The translations under genes were made by a program, and so were the position numbers. Below, in pieces: positions 12,748 to 25,561 of a stretch of DNA of 64,000 nucleotides. The stretch covers positions 2,524,514-2,588,513 of the forward strand of contig ML682232.1 in NCBI GenBank assembly GCA_007922195.1, given 5' to 3'. The notes under the pieces are model-generated. The model saw only the letters and a program-made list of their open reading frames with translations, was not told the DNA's origin and searched no databases. The DNA comes from Podocnemis expansa (Eukaryota > Chordata > Testudines > Podocnemididae). How positions within the stretch are numbered: position 1 is the stretch's first letter; each line of letters begins with the position of its first letter.

Positions 12748-12815
12748 ACTAAAAAAAAAACCAAACCCAAAACAAAACAAAACAAAAAAACCAAAAAAAC
12801 AAACAAAAAAAACAG
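12748..12815. repeat. A-rich low-complexity tract
   Basis: The tract is almost only A with scattered C (for example ccaaacccaaaacaaaacaa). A similar tract lies at 29525-29580. No element body is recognisable next to it. Confidence 0.8.
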
Positions 12816-13186
12816 CATTAGGAAAAATAACTTTTACAAAGAGAACAGCCACTCTATAAAATTTCAATAAACAACTTGACAGTTTTAGGTGAATTTTAGA
12901 TGCACTGTCGAAATAATTGCCTGCCCAGCCTTTTAAAATTTTTTCTCTTAAGACCCTTTAAGGTAGGGAATGGTGAAAAAAATTAAATATCTGAGACCTG
13001 GAAAAAACTAGTATATGCAAGGAATATTCTCTCCCAGACAATTGAGAATGTATTTCTGAATGTGCAGTCTGTACAAAATATAAGGTTGAAATTACTGAAT
13101 TAATCAAAACAAGGAAACAGACCATTAAATATTGTAAAATTAATGTCAATCAGGATAAATATCTGACTAAATACTAAAAGCAGAAG

Positions 13187-13413
13187 TTTAACTATCCTGA
13201 GTCCTCTGGCACCTTAAAAACTAACAGATTTCTTTGGGCATAAGCATTTGTGGACTCCAACCCACTTCATCAGATGCAAGATTTCACAGGTTGGAGTCCA
13301 AGAGAGCTTATGCCCAAAGAAATGTTAGTCTATAAGGTGCCACAGCATTCTTGGTTTTTTTGCTGTACACAGACTAACATGGCTACCCCTCCGGGAAATT
13401 TTTAACTACCCTG
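13187..13413. mobile_element. Hairpin-family unit, reverse orientation, 13 bp duplication
   Basis: The element spans 13200-13400. The left arm (ctctggcaccttaaaaac) is inverted in the right arm (ttagtctataaggtgccac), and the head reads agactaacatggctacccct at the right end. Flanks are tttaactatcctg (13187-13199) and tttaactaccctg (13401-13413), 12 of 13 matching. It differs most from the other copies and is probably a separate subfamily. Confidence 0.82.
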
Positions 13414-15127
13414 TTATTTGTGATATAATTTACATGAGTAACCACAGGGACACAAACTGCGGGCAAGGACTTTTACTGAAGACAATGGGAAGTATATGAA
13501 TGGTCGCTAGAGCAGAGTATCCCCATTTTAAGGCCCCTGAAAAGGAATGATTTTCAGAGGACCTGACCATTCACAGCTTTCATTGATTTCTGTTCCCAAA
13601 ACCAAGTTTGGATTTGTAAAAAATGAAAGTGTCTAACAGGAGTGACTGTTTTTGAAAATTTAGCCCACAGGCTCAATCTTGCTCCCACTAAAAGCACTGG
13701 GAAAACTCTTATTGAGTTCAGTCAAGCCCTAATATGTTAAGAAACAGGAGAAATTGCATTCTGTGCGGGATTCTGTTGTTAAAAAATACCTCTGGGTACT
13801 ACTCTGAAGTTTAATGTCTGGATTCGTGTTCTTTCTAGTACTAGGATAATTAAAAGTGAAACAAGCTGTACAGGGTAAACTGTTCAATGCATGTTTCCAT
13901 GGTTGTGTGTTACTACCTCTTTGCAAAGTAAAGTAAACAAATATTTCACTGATCTTAGGGATTCTGGCTCCTTTCATTTATTCACTCGCATGCAGTAATA
14001 CCTGTTTATTTGTTTATAAATGGTATATTTCACAGGAAGTTTTCTTGCTGAAGGTATACTGAGGTATTGTTTAGTGGTCAAATATAATCCAAATATAAAC
14101 ACAAAACCACCAATATAAATATGATGTCAAACCTTTCATACTTCAACCATGTAACAGAAGACAATCAAAAATTAAACATTTAGTAGGATCATATTTTTGG
14201 CATTATTTTGAAAGGGAAAGTCTAAACAATTCATTTTAGACTTTCTTGTTTAATTTTGATTAAGTGGACATGTTTGACTGTAATAATATGAAAACTTTCA
14301 TTCTGCCTGTTGTTTCATTTAATTTTGATTTCTATTATACTATTAATTTTAATAATATATTTATATACTTAATATTTTTAATTATTGTGCTACATTTACA
14401 TATTGTCAACTTTTTTTTTTTTACCTTTATTCAATGTTTTAGCATTATTGTAATTTCTGAAATTTTCAAAATATAACTGGCATTTTCTAAACAAAACATT
14501 TCAATGTTGACAAACAGAAATGTATTTTGGATATTCTGGTATTTATTTATTTATTTGACACATAGATTTGCATGGAAGGATTTGGGGGCTCTGGTAACCT
14601 GGCTCCAGACAAAAATACACTTGCAACTTCATTGGCGACCTCTGCCCCTGAGCACTGGATATTTCTTGGGAATTCAAGTCTCGTATGTTCATAAATTCAT
14701 TGGTGCTATTAATAAACAGCTTTCATTTGCAGAGAGATTCATTAATATTGGATTTGTTTTTGTTCCATTTTTTATTTGAATTTTGGCTTTAATGCCAACA
14801 ACTCAAAGTGAAATTCCTTCAGTTACAGTTTTGCCTAACTTGCGTACTGAACTCCTAAATCAGGTTCACTTAGGCTGGGCTGAAGAAACTTTACTAAAGT
14901 TTCAATGACAGACCTGCAAACCTTGCAACTAATCTGGCTAAAGTTTCAGATTTATAATGAAATGTCTGTGCATGTCTAGATGTAAATTGGTCACTGCCAG
15001 AAATATCATTGACTTTTGAAGAGAATCTTCATCCTTTGCTACATTGGTACAAATGCATGTAGGGCATGTTTCTGATGGAGACACCCAACCTAAGCAGAAG
15101 ACATCAGTGTGACCATCATATACTATA

Positions 15128-16157
15128 CTAGTTGTGACGCTGTCTGGGTCTAGGGGACTGTTTGTGATTATTTTTTCATATTAATATTTCATATTTGCAA
15201 TAATCCATATGTGATATGCCATGTTTGGTATCAATGGAAAGACTCTAATCTGCTAGGAAGGATTATATGATTTATATGTTGGTATCATATTTGTATTAGA
15301 ATCCAGGAATATCATTTGTTTAGTGTGTGTTTCAAGTTGTTTGAGCTGAGGCAATCCCAGACTGGGGATCTGCAAACTATTGTCCTGTTAATGGCCCATC
15401 AGGAGGGGCTCCCAGCTACAGTGGGCCCAGGAGGAAACCTTTTTGACCAGTTACCCAGACTGACCACATGGCCCACCTCCATTTGGATCTGGCAAGGACT
15501 CTGAGATAAGAGGCCATAGCCCATTCTCCATTTTGTCTTTAGTCTTCAGCCTTCAGTCTGTCTGCAACCAACACCTCCTCCCCCACTCCCCCAGAACTAT
15601 TCTCCTGGGACTGAACAAAGGACTGAGACCCAACCAGCTACTGCTGCTGCTAGGTGCACACCAGAGGAGTGGGACTAATCTGCAAACTACAGGATCTTCA
15701 AGGATCTGTTTTCTATAGGCTCTAAATCATTTGTATGTATGTGATTCACTATGACCTTTTAACATCTCTCATGTTTTGTTTGTTTTCTTTTTATATTACA
15801 CCTTTAGTTGTAGTTACTAAAGGACTGGCTGGCAGCGGGGTCTTTTGGGTAAGATCCAAGCCTGTATTGTTCTGGGTGATGTGGCTGGCCCTTTAGGATC
15901 AGGAGAACCTATTTCCTAAAGACACCCAGTGGCTAGAAGGGACCATAGGAACTGATGTGCAGCAAGGGGGCTGTTTCTGTTTTATTATGCTTGGTGATGA
16001 CCAGAGTGGGGGAATCAGAAGCATGTTTTGTGGCTGACTGGGAGACTGCTTTAAGTACTACCTGTCAGTGGTTTAGGGGTTTGGCCCCTGGTTTTGCAGC
16101 TTGCCCTGATTTTGGCACATTCAGAAGTTTACCCCAGGAGGCCAAGGTCACACTAGT
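15128..16157. mobile_element. Solo LTR, 1,020 bp, with perfect 5 bp duplication
   Basis: The LTR runs 15133-16152 from TGTGACGCTG to AAGGTCACA, with short inverted termini TGTGAC/GTCACA. It is flanked by ctagt at 15128-15132 and 16153-16157. No internal coding region is present. The TG...CA ends and 5 bp duplication are the standard marks of LTR integration. Orientation, and gypsy versus retroviral origin, are undecided. Small open frames inside it are not real genes. Confidence 0.8.
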
Positions 16158-17267
16158 GCTCTGTTGTTTCTGACTCTTTCCAAGAAACAAAATACTTGAT
16201 AACAACAAGGAAACCTGAAATGATGCCATTTTTCCTGCATATTGATATAATGTGCTCATAACAACAGACAGCTGTCAGCCTTTTATGATTAATGATTGTA
16301 TGTAGTTGTTCCGTTACATAAATAAGTTAGAAAAAAGTAGCCATGCTAATCTTACATCCATATCTAAATTAATTCCTCACAAAGGTACGACTCTGAATCA
16401 CTTTGTACCACTGTAGAAAGAACTATTCCCTCCCCTGGTCCTTCCCCGCCCCCACATACAATTTGTTCACATAAAGGGATCAGGAAAACTCTATTAGAAG
16501 GCAAGATTGCTGGAATAATTTGCATAGTGGGGTACTGCGAGCACTAAGCCAAACTTTAAACCCAGTACAGAATGGAAACCACTTCAAGCCAGGAGGTGTG
16601 GCAGCATCCTCTGCACCCTGATTCCACCATCTAAGTTGGAAGGGATGATTTGGATCTGCTGGACACCGGGGCCATCTCTATTCAGCCCTGTGTTTTGGCA
16701 CCAGATCCTCAGCCTCATGGATGCCCAGATTCTCTGGCAGCAAAGCTTCAACTATACCATCTTCCTAGGGAATTTGCTGCTTGCTACCGATCGTGAAAAT
16801 CCTTTTTAAGGTGGATTCCACAGCAGAAGGGAATCCACTGAAAAGTTAAGGTTGAGATAGGTTGAGTCTTTCATGGTTGGATGGAAAGATGGTATGTGTT
16901 GCCAAAAACCAACACCCCACTCCATATATGAATCTCTGATCTAGTGGGGAACAAACACTATTCTTCAATCATCACAGAAATTTCTATCAGGTTATCTTCT
17001 TTAGCAATGCTAAAGTTAACTTTATTATTTATTTATTTTGCTGTTACATAGAATCATTTTTATTTGTTAGTGAACTGCAGAAAAAAATGTTACTTCTTAA
17101 TTCTCAAGAACAGAGTACTTACATTCCTGAGGCTCTTCCAAAGGGAAACCAATTTCTTCCAGAAATGAAACACCTAAAATGCTTGTTTTCAGAATTCAGA
17201 TTAGATGTTTCCTTTTGGTATCCTTCTCCTTCTGGGATACTCTATATACTGGTCAAAAACACCTTAT

Positions 17268-17880
17268 GGCTGATCTACACTGGAAACTTACATAGGTGTT
17301 GCTACATCTCTTAGGCTGTGTTCAGATGACAGTTTTATTTCAAAACAACACCCATTGTTTCAAAATAAAAATTCTTATGTCCACACAACGTACTGTTATT
17401 TTGAAACAACGGGTCCCGTTGTTTTGAAATAATGGCCGTTATTCCGAAACAGTAAAACCTAGCAGGAAATCGAAACAGCTGTTGTTTCAAAATGGTTGTT
17501 TCGAAACAACAGTGTTCAGACACGTTGTTTTGAAACAACAGCATTGTTTCAAAACAACTGTTTTGAAACAACATGTGTGAATGGCCTTATCTTGAAATAA
17601 CCATTTTGAAATAACAGCTGTTTTGATAGCAGACTTTCTCTCAATTCGAACTAACTTATTTCAAAATAAGGACTTAATTTTGAAATAACTCATTTGAAAT
17701 AACTCTGGATCCCATTCCCCAGTGTACACAGTGCAGGGTCAGCAGAATTCTTCTGTCAACCTACCTACTGTCTCTCAGGGAGATGTATTAACTGTGATCC
17801 TCTCCTGTCACTGTAATGAGTGTCTATACTGAAGTGCTACAGCTCTGCCAATGTAACATTTTAATTTTAGATGTAGTTTC
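17268..17880. mobile_element. MITE interrupted by a second MITE
   Basis: The outer element begins ggctgatctacactggaaac and resumes after about 17700 with ttctgtcaacctacctactg and gtgtctatactgaagtgcta, phrases of a MITE family I associate with turtles. Its centre is occupied by the TTTCGAAA-rich element at 17314-17705. The right boundary is approximate. Confidence 0.55.
17314..17705. mobile_element. TTTCGAAA-palindrome MITE, copy 1
   Basis: The left end is ggctgtgttcagatgac. The body is built of NTTGTTTCGAAACAAN-type palindromes and shares its order with the copy at 63547-63975 (for example gaatggccttatcttgaaat versus gaatggccttgtttcaaaat). The right terminus is not clear. It has no coding capacity. 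Confidence 0.7.
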
Positions 17881-20800
17881 AGTAACAGCTTTGCTTAAAG
17901 CTCCATTTTGTTTTCCCTTTTGTGCAACTTCTGACTTTCCTTCTTTTTTTCCTCTTTGTGTGAAATCTAATTTATCAATTTTCCTCTCATAAAGATTAAA
18001 GGCTGAAGAACAAGCACAAAATGAAGCACCTGAGATAACAGATAACTACTCAAAAAGAAAATCCAGTCTAATGACGAGGTTATAAAAAACCCAAAAAACC
18101 TAAGGAAAAAGACAAAAACTGCCAACAATAAACTGGCGGGAAACTGAAACCACCCCTGCACTTAATGTGGTGAAAAATGCTACTCTGAGTTCCAATATAG
18201 AAAGACACACATGAAGTCTCTCAGCAAAATCAGTTTAAGAGTCACAAGGAAGTCCCATGACTGTAAATCCCTTTCAAATGTGCCATGTTCAGCAATCTCA
18301 TATTTTTATTCTGGTTCATGCAACAGTTTCAACCTAAGCTGTCATTCAATTTTTCAAATAAGCTGGCACTCTCTCTAATATGAGTCTGTCTTCCATCAGC
18401 CATCTTGAATCATCTCTGATAAACAACAAGTTCTTTTTTTTTTCTGGTAATACTGTAAAACAGTACTAGCTATACCGTGGGGGGACATTTGGACTCCAAA
18501 CCTACTTTAGTGGAACCAGGATTGGGCCCTTTGAATATATATAGAACAGTATGTAAAACTGTAATAAACTAAGAAGATAATAATTTTGTCTAGCTAATTC
18601 AGCATCCAAAATTAAAGTATTTTGTGTCAGACATACAACATTCTACACCACATAGTTTTCAGGATTATACATTCTACTGATAAAGCTCATTTAATGAGAG
18701 TGACCTATGGTAGAAACTAGACTAATGGCCCAAAGGGGGGAAACAGAATGAAACAATCAATTCTGGCAATGTGCTGAAGGCCAAGTACAGACAACTAGAA
18801 TTGCCCATCGGTAGAAGAAAATTAAATCTTAGCTGAAATGTGCAGAGATGTCAAGAGCAACTAGCAGGAAATGTTCTAAAAACTGAGTACTCAACAAAAG
18901 AAATGTGAGAATAAATATATGAATTAAAAACAGATCAGGAGTAAATATCTAATTTAGCTATATTTTGAAGATGTGAAAATAGAATTATCACATTTTTTCA
19001 AAAATAAACTTGTCTGAATTTCCATTTTCACACTTGTGCCTGACATGGGCATGGGATCTTAAAATCTTTATCTACAGAATATTCCATTTTGCCTTGAAAT
19101 TCTGTACTTCTCAGGTGGGTGTGGAGTTCAGTCACTGATCCAAACGTGGTGCCTTTTGCTCAAGGAGTGCCTAAGTTTCAGTTCCCCCATCCTGGTCAAC
19201 ACAAAACAGCGTTTCTTAAAATTGATGCTTCTTGGTAACATTTTTCAGCACACAAACAGAGATCAAAACCAGGGTTGAGATCTTTGCACCAGGGTCTTAG
19301 ACACTCAAGAGTTATACCAAGCGTGTGCATTTTACCCACTAGCCCTTTGTGGGCAAATCCATGACCCTGTTATTAGCTTGCTGGCTAAGTAGCCAAAGAG
19401 TTTGTTTCTCTACCCCTGTCAAACAGAGTATACTGGCATATGCAGAGAGATAATTACTCTGAGGGAGCTGAAAGCTTTGATTAACAGGGCTTGAACAGCT
19501 TAAGGGGCAATGTTACAACCATGGATCCAGAGGAACAATGAAGTTTTGTGAGTTTAATACAATGGTAGGAGGAAATCTAAAACAATACTAATAAAAATCA
19601 AGAGGCATCTTGCTACAATCTGCCTCTGTAGTTACTTGGTGAATGGAATCTGAGTACAGCAGAATAATCAGAAGGCATGGAAACTATTTTTTGAAATAAA
19701 AGAAATATTATACATGCAATAGGAGGGAAAGCCAACTGGAGTGGAAGAGTGAGTGTTGATGGGGGAGATAGTCTTGGGTACAGCAATGGGAAGGGCAATT
19801 ACGGGGAGAGGGATAAATGGGCATAGGTGCTAGGGGTGTCAGGTGATGGGCGGAGGTGGGAGTGAGATGGAATGAGAGGGGAGAGGTAGGACACTGGGAA
19901 GAAGGGAGCTGGGGAAGAGTGACAAGGACTCTGTCAGCCCCACATTCCTAACCCATGTGTGTGCCAGGATCTGAAAGGGCTCTCTCTCTTGTGGAGGTCA
20001 GAGCACCTCTCTTTAATTTTTTGTGTGCTAGGATTTAGGGACCCTCAGGCACTGTAGGGGGTTCTAGCACCCTATTCCTACCCCCCTAGTGTGAGCCACA
20101 TTATGGGGCACTTGCCCTTCCAAGTTCTGAGACTGCGTTCATACCTTGTGAGCTGGGAACTGGGAATTCATAACCTCCTGGGTGGGGAACTTGGAGCAGA
20201 TATGCTTGGAACATAACCAAGAAACTACTACTGCCACAGGGGTGAGAAGCTAAGAATGGGTATGCTAGATACATATCAGAGGGTGTCCAGCACCAGTGAG
20301 GGAATGGAGAACATTCCCTGTTATGTGTCCTGCTCCTCATGAGGAGTTTAAGCCCCTTTCTCTCGCCCTGCATGTGAGCTGGGTTCAGAGGGCTTGTCCC
20401 TTGATGGGTGTCTGATTCACTCTCCTTGCCCCCTAATTTGAGCTGGGTTTAGGGAAGGGGGGCTAAAGGTAATGCAAATTCAAAGACCTGAGACCCAGAA
20501 AATGAATAGTTAAGATATACATCTCATCCTCTATGTAGGAGAAGAGGCTGGCCAGAGTCTATATGGGAGGGGCGCAGTTTGGAGTGGAGGTGGACGGGAG
20601 TGCAGGCATGGCTGGAGATTCCTGGTTGAAGTAGGGCAGAAGGCCCAGTTGGGGGTGTGTAATGGCAGTGAGAGTCCAGTGCAGCTTGTAGCTCAGGCTG
20701 TGTAATCAAGGATGCATGTGGCCTTCCAATATGATTCTGCATCTGACACATGTACCCAGCAGTGTAGTGCAGGAGACAGCAAGAAGCAAATTCTTACATG

Positions 20801-21059
20801 TTAATGACGTCTACAGTGCTAACTAATGACAGTGGGGGAGAAGGGGAGCTGGAAATGGTGGTGGGGGAGGGAGAGGTATATGTTGCAGGCAATGGTGCAT
20901 GTGCGCATGCACATGAAATTAAGAAACATTTCAGTCTTGATCACACACTTAAAGTTATTGTAACTACCATGTAATAAAACTGTCATATTTTGGGACATGA
21001 TGGGATTTCTCTCACCAACCCTGTCAGTAGCTACAGACTTCTGACATTTAAAAGTATAA

Positions 21060-21240
21060 CCATTATTCCCACTGAGACCATTGAGCTGGGACTATTCCTA
21101 GCTCTTTCAGTGGCTTTCTGGGTGATCCTGGGCAAGTCACTTTATCACTCTGTTCTGCTTCTCATCTATAAAATGCTGATAATAATGTAAAGAGCTTTGA
21201 GAGCTACTGATGAAAAGTATTCTATCAAAACTACATCTTC
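21060..21240 (+). repeat. MIR SINE
   Basis: The core and tail are well preserved: gtgatcctgggcaagtcact, then tctataaaatgctgataata and gagctactgatgaaaagtat. This is the classical MIR 3' half in sense orientation. Confidence 0.85.
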
Positions 21241-21630
21241 TGATTATTACCTAAACACAATAGCATATCAACTGTAAAACTAGGCGACAATTATAACTGC
21301 CAAATTATCAGTCTCTTTCCAACAAATACTCCTAATAAATTATAATGTAATATCTTCATTCACAGAGAAGGAACGTTCACCAGTGACAGCTTTCCCAGAA
21401 TGCTGAGGTCAGCAAAACTCAAATGTCTGAGAATCAGGAAATACAGAGTAAAAGTAAATGCATACACAACCTTATCTCTGCCTTCTTTGAATGAAACCCC
21501 AAAACACTATTACTCATACTACCTTTTCACTGTCATGGACAGGTAGTACTATCATAGAATCATAGGGTTGGAAGGGAACTCATAGGTCATCAAGTCCAAC
21601 CCCCTACCAAAAAAAGCAGGACCACTCCCA

Positions 21631-24459
21631 TTAAACTATCCCAGTCATGGTTTTGTCCAGCCAGGACTTAAACACCTCCAAAGATGGAGATTCCATAACC
21701 TCCCTTGGCAGCTCATTCCAATGCTTCACCACTCGCCTAGTAAAAAAGTTTTTTCTAATATCCAGCCTCGACCTCCCTAACTGTAACTTGAGACCATTGC
21801 TCCTCATTCTGTCCTCTGTTACTACCGAGAACAGTCGAGCTCCATCTTCCTTGGAGCATCCCTTCAAGTAGTTGAGGGTTGCTATCAAATCCCCCCTCAA
21901 TCTTCTCTTCTGCAGACTAAATAAGCCTAATGCTTTCAGTCTTTCCTCATACGGCTTGTGCTCCAGCCCTTTAATCATTTTGGTTGCCCTCCTCTGAACT
22001 CTCTCTAGCATGGCCCTGTCCTTTTTGTAGTGGGGAGCCCAAAACTGAACACAGTATTCTAGATGTGGCCTCACCAGTGCAGAATAGAGGGGAATGATCA
22101 CATCCCTTGATCTGCTGGTAATACTTCTTTTGATGCAGCCCAGTATGCCATTGGCCTTTTTGGCTGCAAGACCATACTGCTGACTCATATCTAGCTTCCC
22201 ATCTGCCATGACCCCAGGTCCTTTTCTACACTGCTGCTACTTAGCTGAATGTTCCCCAGCCTGTAACAGTGCATGGGGTTTTTCCGTCCCAAGTGCAGGA
22301 TTTTACACTTGTCCTTATTGAACCTCATATGATTTCTATTGGCCCACTGTTCCAATTTATCTAGGTTTCCCTGAATCCTGTCCTTGCCCTCCAACGTGTC
22401 TACTGTTCCCCCCAGCTTGGTGTCATCCCCAAATTTACTGAGAGTGCAGTCTCTTCCATCATCCAGATCATTGATGAAAATGTTGAACAGAACCGTGCCC
22501 AGGACCGACCCCTGGGGCACACCACTCGTGACTGGTTGCCAGCTAGACATGGAACCATTGATTCCTACACGCTGAAACCGTTGATCTAGCCAGTTTTCTA
22601 TCCACCTTATAGTCCACCTATCCAAACCATACTTCCTTAATTTGCCAATGAGAATGCTGTGGGAAACTGTATCAAAAGCCTTGCTAAAATCAAGGTATAT
22701 CACATCAACGGTTCTTCCTGCATCCAGAAAACCAGTCATCTGACCATAGAAGGAAATGAGATTGGTCAGGCATGATTTACCCTTGGTAAATCCATGCTGA
22801 CTGTTCCTGATCACTTTATTTTCCTCTAAGTGTTTTAGGATGGATTCTTTGAGAACCTGCTCCATAATTTTTCCAGGGACTGAGGTGAGGCTGACTGGTC
22901 TGTAATTCCCCGGATCTTCCTTTTTCCCCTTTCTTGAAAATAGGCACTACATTTGCTTTTCTCCAATCCTCTGGCACCTCCCCCATTCTCCATGAGTTTT
23001 GAAAGATAATGGCGAGCAGTGCTGCTATTTCACTGGCCAATTCCCTTAGCACCCTTGGATGCAGTTCATTCGGCCCCATGGACTTGTGAACATCCAGCTG
23101 CTTTATGCAGTCCCTAACCTGACCTTCCATCACCAAGGGCCTGTCTTCTTCTCTCCAATCTGTCATATCCATGGTAGTGGGCTGGGAGCTGACCCTGCCT
23201 GTGAAAATTGAAGCAAAAAAAGCATTGAGCACTTCAGCTTTTTCCTCATCCTCTGTCACAAGGATGCCTGCCCCATTCAGCAAGGGACCTACACCTTCTC
23301 TGATCCTCTTCTTGTTATTAACATATTTGTAGAACCCCTTCTTGTTATCCTTTACATCCCTCGCTAGCTGCAACTCCATTTGTCCTTTGAACTTTCTGAT
23401 TTTATCCCTGCAGTCCCTAGCAATATCTTTATTTGCCTCCTTGGTCATCTGACCAAGCTTCCACTTCCTGTAAGCTTCCTTTTTATGTTTAAGCTCAGAG
23501 CAGAGTTCCCTGCTAAGCCATTCTGGATGCTTCACATGTTTGTTCTTTCTCCTAATTGGAATGGCAACTTCCTGTGCCCTTAGCAGGGTTTCTTTAAAAT
23601 ATAACCAAATCTCTTGGACTCCTTTCCCCTTCAGATTAGCTTCCCAAGGGATCCTGCCCATCAGTTCCCCGAGGGAGCCAAAATCTGCTTTTTTGAAGTC
23701 CGGGGTTTTTGTTTTGCTTCTTTCCTTTCTTTCTTTAATCAGCATCCTGAACTCAACCATGTCATGGTCACTACTGCCTAGCCTGCCATTTACCTCTACC
23801 TCCCTGATCAATTCTTCCCTGTTTGTGAGCAGCAGGTCGAGAGGTGCAAGGCCCCTAGTTGGTTCCTCTAGCATTTGTACTATAAAGTTGTCCCCAACAC
23901 TCTCTAAAAACTTTCTGGATTGCCCATGCACTGCTGTATTGTCCTCCCAGCAGATGTCAGGGTAACTGAAGTCCCCCATGAGCACCAGGGCCTGTGATCT
24001 ACAAGCTTCCGCTAGTTGTCCACAGAACACCTCATCCACCTCCTGCTTCTGGTCTGGTGGTCTATAGCAGACACCCACCACAACATCCCCCTTGTTGCTT
24101 TCCCCTCTCAATGTAACCCACAGACTTTCTACTGGCACGCTTCCACTTCCATAACGGAGCTCTGAGCAGTCATAGAGCTCTTTTACATATAACGCTACTC
24201 CTCCCCCTCTTCTTCCCTGCCTGTCTTTCCTGAACAGTTTATACCCATCCATGGCAGAACTCCAGTCATGCAGACTATCCCACCACGTCTCCGTTATTCC
24301 AATGATATCATAGTTCCTTGTCTGCGCTAGTGCTACCAATTCTTCCTGCTTATTTCCCAGGCTCCTCGCATTGAAGTTCTCCTCCCCCACTCTCCTCACA
24401 TATTGGGGCTTCAGTAGAATACTTAAGACATTTATTTGATTCCCCCACCCATGTTCCAA
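21631..24459 (-). pseudogene. CR1 ORF2 (endonuclease and reverse transcriptase), two frameshifts
   Basis: The first segment (24459-22816) holds the APE-type endonuclease: NARSLG, GITETWWD, GVCYRPPD, GDFSYP and SDHDMVEF. The usual GDFN Asn is Ser here (about 23961-23981), which should weaken catalysis. The frame then shifts near 22920 in a T/C run. The second segment (about 22915-22211) holds reverse transcriptase motifs: [21 protein letters not shown] and FGDD (22422-22433) in place of the usual FADD, keeping both catalytic Asp. A second shift near 22210 leads to the C-terminal segment (22209-21631), including [20 protein letters not shown]. The copy is dead but recent. Confidence 0.93.
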
Positions 24460-24577
24460 CTACCTTCTCTTTTACTCCTGGTGCTACAGTCCCAGCACCC
24501 CCCAAGTCCCATCCCTTCCCCCAGATCACCCATATTGTTACTTACCTGTGGGCTTTGGTCTCCTTCCCCCATTGAAC

Positions 24578-25322
24578 CTAGTTTAAAGTCCTCCTCACTA
24601 GGTCAGCCAGTCTGTGCTCAAATATGCTCTTCCCCTTTCTGGACAGGTGAAGGCCATCTCTGCCTATCAATCCTCTGTCCTGAAACAGTACTCCATGTTC
24701 AAGGAAGCCAAATCCCTCCTGACCACAACATCTTCGCAGCCAGGTATTCACCTCTAGGATGCATCTGTCTCTCCTCAGGCCTCTAGCCTTGACTGGAAGG
24801 ATCAAGGAGAACACCACCTGTGCTCCAAACTCCTTCACCCTCACTCCCAGAGCCCTGAAGTCACCTTTGATCTGCTGAGGATCACCTCTCACAGTATCAT
24901 TGGTACCCACATGGATAAGAAGCATGGGTTAGTAGTCTGAGGGGCAGATGATTTTTGACAATCCCTCTGTTACGTCTTGGATATAGGCACCTGACAGGCA
25001 GCTTACCTCTCTAGAGGCCTTGTCAGGGCGACAGATGGATGCGTCCGTTCCTCTCAGGAGTGAGTCCCCAATCACCATAACCCTACGTTTCCTCTTAGGT
25101 GAGGTGGCTGTGATCTCCACAGCCTCTGGGTTGGATGGCATCTCCTCTACTTCCTTCATTGTGTCCAGCACCGCATAACTGTTCCTCACCACAATGGATG
25201 GTGGGATGTGAGCAGGCGTGGAGCGCTGTCTGCTGCCAGAGGTGACCAGCTGCCAGTGTCCTTCCTCTGCCATAGGCATCCCCTCCACCTCCCCAGCCCC
25301 CTTCCTCTGCCATAGGCATCAC
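24578..25322 (-). pseudogene. CR1 ORF1 (SGNH-type esterase), one stop
   Basis: The minus-strand frame from about 25288 to 24578 carries the SGNH hydrolase blocks: GDSLLRGTD (catalytic Ser), HVGTND (oxyanion Asn) and DGLHLS (Asp and His). CR1 ORF1 proteins of this type bind nucleic acid and carry an esterase domain whose role in retrotransposition is unsettled. A single TAA at 24926-24928 interrupts the frame just before the GTND block, in a context (PSDY, stop, P) where CR1 usually has Tyr. The N-terminus is lost with the 5' truncation. Apart from the stop all catalytic residues remain. Confidence 0.88.
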
Positions 25323-25561
25323 CTCCTCCGGACTTCAATTCTGAGCTTACCCTACCCAAGAGAATATCACACTTGTAAAATTCAACTATTGCACAAACTG
25401 ATGGGCTTAATTCATGAGCTCCTCATATTACAAATACACTTCTATCAACTTCCTTACATACTGCCTCCACTATTCACTACAGCACCACTTAATATACTGC
25501 AACTGGAGAGCACACAGATAATTCCCAGTAGTATCTGCCAACTCCAGAGGAAGCTGTTAAG

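Larger units (their letters stand above)
21551..25325 (-). mobile_element. CR1 non-LTR retrotransposon, 5'-truncated, ~3.8 kb
   Basis: This is a long CR1 LINE on the same strand as UNC13C. In order on the minus strand it holds a partial ORF1 (esterase), ORF2 (endonuclease plus reverse transcriptase), and a short 3' UTR ending in CR1-type repeats (ATTCTATG-like, at 21551-21566). The 5' side stops at about 25325, where a 41 bp unit is duplicated in tandem (cttcctctgccataggcatc at 25261 and 25302). ORF2 has two frameshifts and ORF1 one stop. Low decay compared with the other CR1 pieces here suggests a fairly recent insertion. Confidence 0.95.

Noticed and set aside
23540..23965. Plus-strand 141-codon frame within CR1
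   Set aside because: Shadow of CR1 ORF2 on the opposite strand.
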